Assembly: GCA_947628765.1 (NCBI GenBank) | Contig: CANRBD010000052.1 | Coordinates: 1-7,464, forward strand | DNA from: an uncultured Bacilli bacterium | GTDB taxonomy: Bacteria; Bacillota_I; Bacilli_A; RF39; UBA660 | Length of the DNA stretch: 7,464 bases | Reading direction: 5' to 3' | In this document: one piece after another, positions 1 through 5,739 of the stretch | Layout: every line of letters begins with the position of its first letter | Position numbering within the stretch: the stretch's first letter is position 1 | Position numbers and translations under genes: made by a program | The notes under the pieces: model-generated | Told to the model about the DNA's origin: nothing | Seen by the model: only the letters and a program-made list of their open reading frames with translations | Database searches by the model: none

Positions 1-593
1 ATCACTTCTCCTTTAAATTTCTCTAATAATTTATCATTTTTAGATATATTATTTAACTCTTCTTCATTACAACTTAAAGCGTCTAATATTTTATACTCCT
101 GGTTACCTTCATTGTAACATATTTTTTTTATTTTTTTCAAGTGAAATTCATAGATCGCTAAATTGTCAATTAATTCCCTATTGTTCTCTTTATCGATCAA
201 CTTATACTTACATACTATAGGATAATCTTCTGGCATATCATTAGTTAAATTTATTTGCATATGATTATTCATTGTTATATAATTTTCTCCTTGATTTAAA
301 TCTTCACTATAATTTTTAAATATATAGGCTGCATTCCTTCGATGAAGTGATGAATAATAACTAGAATTTAATTCGATATTGATTATTTCACCTAATGATT
401 CAATTAAAATATCTAAGGTTTTTCCTTTTTCGTGAATATTATTTTTATTTTTCTCAGGTGGGAGTAGTTTTAATATTTTCACTTTTCTTTTTAAGGCCGT
501 TTCTAAAAGATTAGTTAATAAGTCCTCATTATTAGGGTTAGTAAATATTGCTTTAAACATGGCATCATTAGTTGCATCATAAAATTTTTGCAT
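1..593 (-). CDS. Rpn-family PD-(D/E)XK nuclease, unit A (C-terminus cut by left edge)
   Basis: This is the N-terminal 197 residues of a recombination-promoting nuclease (Rpn) / putative transposase family protein; the rest lies beyond the left edge. By eye the visible part matches unit B base for base at a distance of 955 bp, so its features are the same: an N-terminal YDATNDAMFKAIF segment, then Asp61 and Glu74 of the nuclease core. The start is the ATG at 591-593, preceded by AAAGGAG with a 5-nt gap. Family members are DNA endonucleases that stimulate RecA-independent recombination in E. coli, and some have been linked to phage defence. The DNA upstream contains the terminator hairpin of unit B, so this copy probably relies on its own promoter or on read-through. 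Whether the gene is intact beyond the edge cannot be seen. Confidence 0.85.
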   Translation of the reverse strand, partial: MQKFYDATNDAMFKAIFTNPNNEDLLTNLLETALKRKVKILKLLPPEKNKNNIHEKGKTLDILIESLGEIINIELNSSYYSSLHRRNAAYIFKNYSEDLNQGENYITMNNHMQINLTNDMPEDYPIVCKYKLIDKENNRELIDNLAIYEFHLKKIKKICYNEGNQEYKILDALSCNEEELNNISKNDKLLEKFKGEV

Positions 594-684
594 TGTGTCT
601 CCTTTCTAAGCCCCTTTATTTAAAACATACCCTAAAAGTACCATAAATTCCTGCTTTTTTCTTCAAAATTTTTAAAATTTGCAT

Positions 685-720
685 ATAAAAAGACTATTAA
701 CAAATTTTTGTCAACAGTCT
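685..720 (-). terminator. Rho-independent terminator of Rpn unit B
   Basis: Nine bases after the stop codon of the unit B gene, positions 720 to 691 on the minus strand form a hairpin whose arms can pair over about 12 bp with two G-U pairs, followed by a short T run (TTTTTAT). The left arm contains a perfect TTGACA (709-714), so the same DNA could act as a -35 element for unit A. An identical element lies 955 bp to the right. Confidence 0.75.
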
Positions 721-729
721 GAAAAAACT

Positions 730-1548
730 TTATTTCAAGTTTTCTATTTCTTCTTTAGATAAATTAGTATATTTGATTATTGTATCAATGTCTACTTTAT
801 CTTTCTTCATGTTTAAAGCTATTTCTATTTTACTATTTTTTTCACCTTGTTCCACACCTTCCATTGTCGCTTCAGCCATTAAAGTATTACGTAACTTCTT
901 TGCCTCTTCTTCTTGATCCATGAAATTCGCAAATTTTTTGTCTTTATTCATCCTAATCACTTCTCCTTTAAATTTCTCTAATAATTTATCATTTTTAGAT
1001 ATATTATTTAACTCTTCTTCATTACAACTTAAAGCGTCTAATATTTTATACTCCTGGTTACCTTCATTGTAACATATTTTTTTTATTTTTTTCAAGTGAA
1101 ATTCATAGATCGCTAAATTGTCAATTAATTCCCTATTGTTCTCTTTATCGATCAACTTATACTTACATACTATAGGATAATCTTCTGGCATATCATTAGT
1201 TAAATTTATTTGCATATGATTATTCATTGTTATATAATTTTCTCCTTGATTTAAATCTTCACTATAATTTTTAAATATATAGGCTGCATTCCTTCGATGA
1301 AGTGATGAATAATAACTAGAATTTAATTCGATATTGATTATTTCACCTAATGATTCAATTAAAATATCTAAGGTTTTTCCTTTTTCGTGAATATTATTTT
1401 TATTTTTCTCAGGTGGGAGTAGTTTTAATATTTTCACTTTTCTTTTTAAGGCCGTTTCTAAAAGATTAGTTAATAAGTCCTCATTATTAGGGTTAGTAAA
1501 TATTGCTTTAAACATGGCATCATTAGTTGCATCATAAAATTTTTGCAT
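730..1548 (-). CDS. Rpn-family recombination-promoting nuclease / putative transposase, unit B (complete)
   Basis: This is a full-length 272-residue protein of the Rpn / PD-(D/E)XK nuclease 'transposase' family. The N-terminus has the family's D-x-x-F-K-x-I-F segment (residues 6-17). The nuclease core follows, with Asp61 in TLDILIE and Glu74 in INIELN. The usual final Gln of the ExQ motif is Asn76, a variant I recall seeing in low-GC relatives. A basic helix (LHRRNAAY, 83-90) follows. Residues 200-240 are charged and helical, and the end (DTIIKYTNLSKEEIE) is the family's typical small helical tail. Known members cut DNA and promote recombination, and some act as toxic antiphage proteins. The start has AAAGGAG at 1554-1560 with a 5-nt gap. 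A second in-frame start (Met200) has its own AAAGGAG at 963-969. The gene is monocistronic by layout, flanked by hairpins on both sides. Family assignment is strong; cellular role is inferred. Confidence 0.9.
   Translation of the reverse strand: MQKFYDATNDAMFKAIFTNPNNEDLLTNLLETALKRKVKILKLLPPEKNKNNIHEKGKTLDILIESLGEIINIELNSSYYSSLHRRNAAYIFKNYSEDLNQGENYITMNNHMQINLTNDMPEDYPIVCKYKLIDKENNRELIDNLAIYEFHLKKIKKICYNEGNQEYKILDALSCNEEELNNISKNDKLLEKFKGEVIRMNKDKKFANFMDQEEEAKKLRNTLMAEATMEGVEQGEKNSKIEIALNMKKDKVDIDTIIKYTNLSKEEIENLK
949..969 (-). promoter_or_regulatory. Candidate internal ribosome binding site and start (Met200) inside Rpn unit B
   Basis: The minus strand has AAAGGAG at 969-963, then 11 bases, then an in-frame ATG at 951-949 (Met200). 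Translation from here would give a 73-residue C-terminal protein (730-951) rich in charged helices and lacking the nuclease core. The same site occurs unchanged at 1904-1924 in unit C; the corresponding AAAGGAG is at 8-14 in unit A, with its ATG just outside the window. The spacing is somewhat longer than ideal. Small C-terminal products from internal starts have been reported for E. coli Rpn genes, which supports the idea but does not prove it here. Confidence 0.4.
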
Positions 1549-1639
1549 TGTGTCTCCTTTCTAAGCCCCTTTATTTAAAACATACCCTAAAAGTACCATA
1601 AATTCCTGCTTTTTTCTTCAAAATTTTTAAAATTTGCAT

Positions 1640-1675
1640 ATAAAAAGACTATTAACAAATTTTTGTCAACAGTCT
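1640..1675 (-). terminator. Rho-independent terminator of Rpn unit C
   Basis: This is the exact 955-bp-shifted copy of the element at 685-720: a hairpin between 1675 and 1646 on the minus strand, followed by TTTTTAT. It begins 9 bases after the stop codon of the unit C open frame and separates unit C from unit B. It also carries TTGACA in its first arm, here upstream of unit B. Confidence 0.75.
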
Positions 1676-1684
1676 GAAAAAACT

Positions 1685-2186
1685 TTATTTCAAGTTTTCT
1701 ATTTCTTCTTTAGATAAATTAGTATATTTGATTATTGTATCAATGTCTACTTTATCTTTCTTCATGTTTAAAGCTATTTCTATTTTACTATTTTTTTCAC
1801 CTTGTTCCACACCTTCCATTGTCGCTTCAGCCATTAAAGTATTACGTAACTTCTTTGCCTCTTCTTCTTGATCCATGAAATTCGCAAATTTTTTGTCTTT
1901 ATTCATCCTAATCACTTCTCCTTTAAATTTCTCTAATAATTTATCATTTTTAGATATATTATTTAACTCTTCTTCATTACAACTTAAGGCTCCTAATATT
2001 TTATACTCCTGGTTACCTTCATTGTAACACATTTTTTTTATTTTTTTCAAGTGGGAGTAGTTTTAATATTTTCACTTTTATTTTTAAGGCTGTTTCTAAA
2101 AGATTAGTTAATAAGTCCTCATTATTAGGGTTAGTAAATATTGCTTTAAACATGGCATCATTAGTTGCATCATAAAATTTTTGCAT
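1685..2186 (-). pseudogene. Rpn-family nuclease, unit C: internal deletion and frameshift
   Basis: The gene starts at the ATG at 2184-2186, with AGGAGG-like sequence just upstream, and encodes 45 residues like those of units A and B. After Pro45 the sequence jumps to what corresponds to residue 151. Comparison with unit B shows a 317-bp loss between two TCA(A/G)GTG matches, with the junction at 2051-2053. Because 317 is not a multiple of three, the N-terminal frame shifts and ends at a TGA (2019-2021), leaving a 55-residue fragment. Asp61 and Glu74 of the nuclease core are gone. The C-terminal frame (residues 152-272 of the intact protein) stays open to its TAA at 1685. Its only upstream start would be a TTG at 2048-2050 with no ribosome binding site, but the internal Met200 start at 1904-1906 keeps its AAAGGAG. 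As a nuclease it is dead; a 73-residue C-terminal product (1685-1906) remains possible. Confidence 0.9.
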
Positions 2187-2232
2187 TGTGCCTCCTTTCT
2201 AAGCCCCTTCATTTAAAACATACCCTAAAAGT

Positions 2233-2238
2233 ATTATA
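2233..2238 (-). promoter_or_regulatory. Candidate -10 element of Rpn unit C
   Basis: The minus strand reads TATAAT here, about 46 bases before the unit C start codon. The same position in units A and B reads TATGGT, so two substitutions separate a consensus -10 from a poor one. No convincing -35 is seen 16-18 bases upstream; that stretch is a run of A and T. The element is plausible but rests on one hexamer in very AT-rich DNA. Confidence 0.3.
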
Positions 2239-2277
2239 AATTCCTGCTTTTTCTTAAAAATTTTTAAAATTTGCATA

Positions 2278-2303
2278 TAAAAACTGAAACTAATTAGTTT
2301 CAG
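2278..2303 (-). terminator. Rho-independent terminator of the RDD-phosphatase-ackA-nrnA operon
   Basis: Positions 2303 to 2284 form a perfect 20-base inverted repeat (8-bp stem, AATT loop), followed on the minus strand by TTTTTAT. The stem begins inside the last codons of nrnA and includes its TAG stop (2290-2292), so the terminator partly overlaps the coding region. The T tract is also the boundary of the Rpn tandem array. Confidence 0.85.
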
Positions 2304-3249
2304 CATTTTTATATTCTATAACTACCTTATCTAGTTCGCGTATAAGGTTTTGAATTTCTTCTTCATTTTTCACTCTAGCACCACTAGCATAAATATGACC
2401 GCCACCATTAAATTTAGTAGCTACTTCATTGATAATTGGGCCTCTTGATCTAATCGATGTGCGGTAAGATTTTAAATCACTATCATAAGTAAAAGTAACC
2501 CAAACAAGCATTTCATTAATATGATTAAAATTATTAATCATATTACCAGCCATAGCCGCATCGACTTCATATTCATTTAAAATATCTGGTGTAATTACAA
2601 TATAGCCAACGTTATTTTCAGTAATATGAAAATTTTGTGACAAATAGCCTTGAAATTTAATTTCTTTATAAGGTCTCATATATAAATCATTATATACTTT
2701 CGTAATATCCAAATTAGTTTCTCTTAGAAGAGCACTTACAATGTCAAACGTTTTTGGTGAAGTATAGCTAAACATAAATCTATTAGTATCCGCTACAATC
2801 CCGGCATATAACTTTTCGGCAGCTTCTTTATTTAGTTTTAGTTTAGTTTTTAAAGCTAGTTCTACCACCATTTGTGAAGCTGAAGAAGCTTTGTCATCGA
2901 TCCATTCTAATGCACAAGTTTTTTCAATAAATGGATGATGGTCAATTTTGATACTATTTTTAAATTTGCGAATATCAACTCCGTCAACTCTTTTAAAATC
3001 CGGCGTATCGGTAACAATTAATAGGCCATCATACATATCTTCATTAAACTTATCTAATGAACCTAAAAATTTAAATTTACTAGTTGGCATACCAACGACA
3101 TATACTTCTTTATCTTTAAAAGTATTTAAAATAATCTCTTTAAGTCCGATTGAACTACCTAAAGCATCTGGATCAGGTCCCACATGACGGGCAATGACAA
3201 TTTTTTTGGCTTTTTTTATTTGATGATATATTTGACCATATATATTCAT
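2290..3249 (-). CDS. nrnA: DHH/DHHA1 phosphoesterase, NrnA-type oligoribonuclease / pAp phosphatase
   Basis: This cytoplasmic enzyme of 319 residues, typical NrnA length, is predicted to degrade very short RNAs (nanoRNA) to mononucleotides and to convert 3'-phosphoadenosine 5'-phosphate to AMP. The N-terminal DHH domain shows all metal-binding motifs: His22 and DPDALGS (Asp26, Asp28), Asp81 in VTDTPDF, Asp103-His104-His105 in IDHHPF, and Asp154 in IVADTNRF. The C-terminal DHHA1 domain has the substrate-binding RSRG (267-270) and GGGH (282-285) with the following ASGA. The ATG at 3247-3249 is 13 nt after the ackA stop; its ribosome site (GAAAGTG) is weak and overlaps that stop, which suggests translational coupling. 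It is the last gene of the operon. Members of this superfamily can prefer other substrates, such as linear cyclic-dinucleotide products, so the exact substrate is inferred from similarity. Confidence 0.9.
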   Translation of the reverse strand: MNIYGQIYHQIKKAKKIVIARHVGPDPDALGSSIGLKEIILNTFKDKEVYVVGMPTSKFKFLGSLDKFNEDMYDGLLIVTDTPDFKRVDGVDIRKFKNSIKIDHHPFIEKTCALEWIDDKASSASQMVVELALKTKLKLNKEAAEKLYAGIVADTNRFMFSYTSPKTFDIVSALLRETNLDITKVYNDLYMRPYKEIKFQGYLSQNFHITENNVGYIVITPDILNEYEVDAAMAGNMINNFNHINEMLVWVTFTYDSDLKSYRTSIRSRGPIINEVATKFNGGGHIYASGARVKNEEEIQNLIRELDKVVIEYKNAETN

Positions 3250-3262
3250 AAAATCACACTTT

Positions 3263-4459
3263 CTATTTTACAAACGTATAAGTTTCTCTTGCAATCATTA
3301 ATTCTTCATTTGTTGGAATAACATAACATGGTACTTTAGAATCAGAAGATGTAATAATTCCTTCTTTTTGATCTAAATAACTAGCTATTTTATTATTTTT
3401 TTCTTTATCGATTTTTACTCCTAAACATGAAAGTTTTTCAAGTACTTTTTCTCTAAATTCACGGCCATTTTCACCAGTACCAGCCGTCATTATAATCGCA
3501 TCAACATGCCCCTCTAATTCAACAAAATATTGGGCAATATAATTAACGATTTTTTTCACATAAATAGTATTCGCTAAAGCTGCATTTTCATCACCTTTGG
3601 CCTCTAAATCTTCGATATCACGGCAGTCGCTACATTTTTCACTAATACCAAGTAAACCACTTTCTTTGTTTAAAATATTATCTATTTTATCGATATCAAC
3701 ATTTAATTTTTTCATCATATAAGGAATCATTGAATAGTCGATATCACCACATCTTGTACCCATAGTTATACCAGCATTAGGCGAAAATCCCATTGTCGTA
3801 TTAACACTTTGTCCATTTTTAATAGCTGATATACTACCACCACTACCAATATGACAAATAATTAAATTAACATCTTGCTTGCCTAATTTTTCTTGCATAA
3901 CTCCAGTAATATATTTATGACTAGTTCCATGAAAACCATATCTTCTAACTAAATAATCACGATACCAAGAATATGGTACAGAATAAATATAATTTTCTTT
4001 TGGCATAGTTTGATGAAAAGCGGTATCAAAAATTACAGCATGTGTAGCCTTTGGTATCGCTTTTTGCATCGCTTTTATACCGATTAAATGCGCGGGATTA
4101 TGAAGCGGTGCGAGCGGCGCAAGCTCTTCGATATCATTAATTACTTTGTCATCGATAATTGCCGGTCCACTATATCTATCACCACCATGAACAACACGAT
4201 GCCCAACACCTTTAATTTCTTCTAAACTATCCACTATTTTATTGTTAAGAAGTTCTTCTATCACAAGATTAGCGGCTTTTTCATGCGTTGGCATAAATAC
4301 TTCTTTTTTTACTTTTTCACCATTATATTTAATAGTATAAAAACTATCGTCTAACCCAATTTTTTCAAAAGTTCCTGTCATTAGAACCTTTTCTTCAGGC
4401 ATTTCATAGGCTGTAAATTTAAGCGATGAACTACCTGTATTAACTGCTAAAATTTTCAT
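3263..4459 (-). CDS. ackA: Acetate kinase
   Basis: This enzyme transfers phosphate between acetyl phosphate and ADP, giving acetate and ATP, the energy-yielding last step of acetate fermentation. At 398 residues it is normal family length. It has the N-terminal NTGSSSLKF signature (Asn7), the second signature around RRYGFHGTSHKYI (His177), and residues matching the known catalytic set: Arg88 in GHRVVHGG, Asp145 in FDTAFH, Arg236 in GTRCGDID, and Glu385/386 in PTNEE. Some usually conserved neighbours differ: HIGSGGS for the common HLGNGAS, NTTMG for DTSMG, and TAGTGEN for TAGIGEN. The gene overlaps the upstream phosphatase by 4 nt (ATGA) and has the best ribosome site of the operon (AAGGAGGAT, 4465-4473), fitting high expression. 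No phosphotransacetylase gene (pta) is in the window. Confidence 0.97.
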   Translation of the reverse strand: MKILAVNTGSSSLKFTAYEMPEEKVLMTGTFEKIGLDDSFYTIKYNGEKVKKEVFMPTHEKAANLVIEELLNNKIVDSLEEIKGVGHRVVHGGDRYSGPAIIDDKVINDIEELAPLAPLHNPAHLIGIKAMQKAIPKATHAVIFDTAFHQTMPKENYIYSVPYSWYRDYLVRRYGFHGTSHKYITGVMQEKLGKQDVNLIICHIGSGGSISAIKNGQSVNTTMGFSPNAGITMGTRCGDIDYSMIPYMMKKLNVDIDKIDNILNKESGLLGISEKCSDCRDIEDLEAKGDENAALANTIYVKKIVNYIAQYFVELEGHVDAIIMTAGTGENGREFREKVLEKLSCLGVKIDKEKNNKIASYLDQKEGIITSSDSKVPCYVIPTNEELMIARETYTFVK

Positions 4460-4995
4460 TTTTCATCCTCCTTCGAAAGTTCATAAACTCTATAACTACA
4501 ATTAGGAATAGCTAATTTAGTTAAATCATTATCTTTAGGAATTCCCGTTAAATAATAATGAATTCCTCTGGCAACTCCGCTATGAGTAACTAATAAGACA
4601 TTGCTATTTGGATATTTATCTAATAGTTCTTTTATCAAACTATCAATTCTATTCATTAAATCTTTAATATTTTCTCCAGTTACCTGCTTTCTAGCGTAGT
4701 TCCAAAAACCATTATAATCAACTTCAGTTTTTTTCTTAAATTCATAATCGCCATAATCCCTCTCGATAAGTCTTTTATCAATCTTAATTGGTTTATTAGC
4801 GACAATGCTGGCGGTAATTCTAGCGCGAGTTAATGGCGATGATAAAATAGCTTTAAAATCGACATCTTTTAGTTTTTGTTTAACTTCTCGAGCTTGAACC
4901 ATGCCTTTTCTAGTTAAATTACATTCACTTTTACCACAAATTAATTTTAAAATGTTTGTTTCTGTTTCACCATGCCTTAACACATATAGTTTCAA
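4456..4995 (-). CDS. Histidine phosphatase family protein (phosphoglycerate mutase-like)
   Basis: This 179-residue cytoplasmic enzyme belongs to the branch-1 histidine phosphatase superfamily. The phosphorylated histidine is His8 in LRHGETETN (Arg7-His8-Gly9-Glu10). Supporting active-site residues are Arg57 in SSPLTRAR, Glu78 in IERDYGDYEF, and His138 in LVTHSGVARG. It is short for a true glycolytic 2,3-bisphosphoglycerate-dependent mutase (about 230-250 aa), and so is more likely a phosphatase acting on a small phosphorylated metabolite, for example a CobC- or PhoE-like enzyme. The substrate cannot be read from the sequence. Translation begins at TTG (4993-4995), supported by AAAGGAG 8 nt upstream and by the standard distance to the RHG motif. 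Its TGA stop overlaps the ackA start, so the two are probably translated together. Confidence 0.9.
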   Translation of the reverse strand: MKLYVLRHGETETNILKLICGKSECNLTRKGMVQAREVKQKLKDVDFKAILSSPLTRARITASIVANKPIKIDKRLIERDYGDYEFKKKTEVDYNGFWNYARKQVTGENIKDLMNRIDSLIKELLDKYPNSNVLLVTHSGVARGIHYYLTGIPKDNDLTKLAIPNCSYRVYELSKEDEK

Positions 4996-5003
4996 AATAT
5001 CAG

Positions 5004-5010
5004 CTCCTTT
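5004..5010 (-). promoter_or_regulatory. Ribosome binding site fixing a TTG start
   Basis: AAAGGAG on the minus strand lies 8 nt before the TTG at 4993-4995 and directly after the stop codon of the upstream RDD gene. No ATG precedes the RHG motif at a sensible distance, so this site decides the start of the histidine phosphatase. Confidence 0.75.
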
Positions 5011-5595
5011 TTATCGTTCACTCGCCACCCATGTTCCAGCTATTAAATCGTGAAGTCCTTTTTTATCTTTACGATATAAAACCATAAACATACTAGCAAA
5101 CACTAATCCTATCTGAATAATTCCTAAAAGAGAAATGAACCAAAAATAAATGCTTGGCGTAATAACAAAAGCACCAACTGTCACAGCAAGTAAATAAACT
5201 AAACCATTAATAATTAAATTCCTTACAAATAATTTAAGTAAAGTAATTTTTTTATTACTTTTAGCCCTAACTTCAATATGATTAATTCTTTTACCAATGG
5301 TTTGACCATTATTAAAATATGGAAAAACTACAAAATAAATAACTATAAATATAATGTTCAAAATATTAATAATTATATTATTTCTATCTATTTGATTATA
5401 GATAACTCCTAAATCAGTAATATATTCATTAAAAGAAGTATTACCACTATAATATTCTAAAGAAATCATATCCATTTGTTTATTTAAAGCTGTATTGTCT
5501 GGGTTATAGAAAATATTAATAAATCCTAAAATAACTAATAAAATAATTATATCTATTAAATAGGACACTATTCTTTTCTTTAAAGGTGCTTTCAT
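5011..5595 (-). CDS. RDD family integral membrane protein
   Basis: This 194-residue membrane protein fits the RDD family, named for conserved Arg, Asp and Asp. It has Arg8 and Asp15 in the first helix (RIVSYLIDIIIL), the GQTIGKRINHIEVR segment (98-110) between helices, LFVRNLI (122-128), and the C-terminal HDLIAGTWV (182-190) with Asp183. Likely membrane helices are about 10-29, 74-94, 125-147 and 149-174. The loop 30-70 between the first two helices is longer than the short loops seen in many relatives and is probably extracytoplasmic. The biochemical role of most RDD proteins is unknown; a few have been linked to ion transport. It is the first gene of the operon, 15 nt before the phosphatase start. 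Its ribosome site (GGTGG) is modest and sits close behind the promoter, giving a very short leader. Confidence 0.85.
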   Translation of the reverse strand: MKAPLKKRIVSYLIDIIILLVILGFINIFYNPDNTALNKQMDMISLEYYSGNTSFNEYITDLGVIYNQIDRNNIIINILNIIFIVIYFVVFPYFNNGQTIGKRINHIEVRAKSNKKITLLKLFVRNLIINGLVYLLAVTVGAFVITPSIYFWFISLLGIIQIGLVFASMFMVLYRKDKKGLHDLIAGTWVASER

Positions 5596-5614
5596 ATTTC
5601 ACCACCCATACTTA

Positions 5615-5643
5615 ATTATACAATAAATATGAATATGGTTCAA
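5615..5643 (-). promoter_or_regulatory. Sigma-A-type promoter of the RDD-phosphatase-ackA-nrnA operon
   Basis: On the minus strand, TTGAAC (5643-5638) and TATAAT (5620-5615) are separated by exactly 17 bases. Transcription would begin near 5608, leaving only about 13 nt before the RDD start codon at 5595, just enough for the ribosome site. The terminator of the preceding gene ends immediately upstream, so the operon is insulated. No operator-like palindrome is seen. Confidence 0.65.
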
Positions 5644-5649
5644 ATAAAA

Positions 5650-5684
5650 TGAACAAAAACTACTGATTTTTTTCAGTAGTTTTT
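5650..5684 (-). terminator. Rho-independent terminator of the modular surface-protein gene
   Basis: Positions 5684 to 5655 form a perfect 12-bp stem (AAAAACTACTGA and its complement) around a six-base A loop on the minus strand, ending in a T run. It lies 55 nt after the stop of the modular protein gene. The hairpin is flanked by A and T runs and could in principle work in both directions, but no plus-strand gene ends here. Confidence 0.8.
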
Positions 5685-5739
5685 CACAAACATAAACCAA
5701 TTAGCAATAAAACAATTTTTTTAAAATAAATACCTTAGT

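Larger units (their letters stand above)
1..2283. repeat. Tandem array of Rpn genes, 955-bp period
   Basis: Three direct units follow one another head to tail. Unit A occupies 1-690 (incomplete), unit B 691-1645 (955 bp), and unit C 1646-2283 (638 bp, shortened by a 317-bp deletion and one lost T in a T run). Each unit holds a terminator hairpin, an rpn coding region and about 97 bp of leader. Units A and B show no differences by eye, and their identity continues into the first 342 bp of unit C. The rest of unit C has scattered substitutions. The array ends at 2283 in the U-tract of the nrnA terminator, which suggests that this AT-rich tail (GCATATAAAA on the plus strand) was the crossover point of the duplication. 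No terminal inverted repeats or target-site duplications are apparent, so this is a gene-level tandem duplication rather than a recognised insertion sequence. Confidence 0.95.

Noticed and set aside
1685..2050. A 121-residue open frame beginning at TTG, read as an independent gene
   Set aside because: The TTG is an internal leucine codon of the ancestral Rpn gene brought near the deletion junction, and no ribosome binding site precedes it. It is treated as the downstream half of the broken unit C; only the shorter product from 1906 has a credible start.
1..2283. Insertion sequence or composite transposon
   Set aside because: Although the Rpn family carries the name 'putative transposase', no terminal inverted repeats, DDE transposase or target duplications are visible; the units are direct repeats separated by terminators.
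1..2283. CRISPR-like repeat array
   Set aside because: The period is 955 bp and the units are coding genes, not short repeats with unique spacers.
2948..3187. Plus-strand open frame opposite nrnA
   Set aside because: It lies entirely opposite the conserved DHH motifs of nrnA, and its translation has no recognisable family features.
4456..4459. Mycoplasma-type genetic code with TGA read as Trp
   Set aside because: TGA ends the histidine phosphatase in an ATGA overlap with ackA, and tryptophans are encoded by TGG throughout, so code 11 fits.
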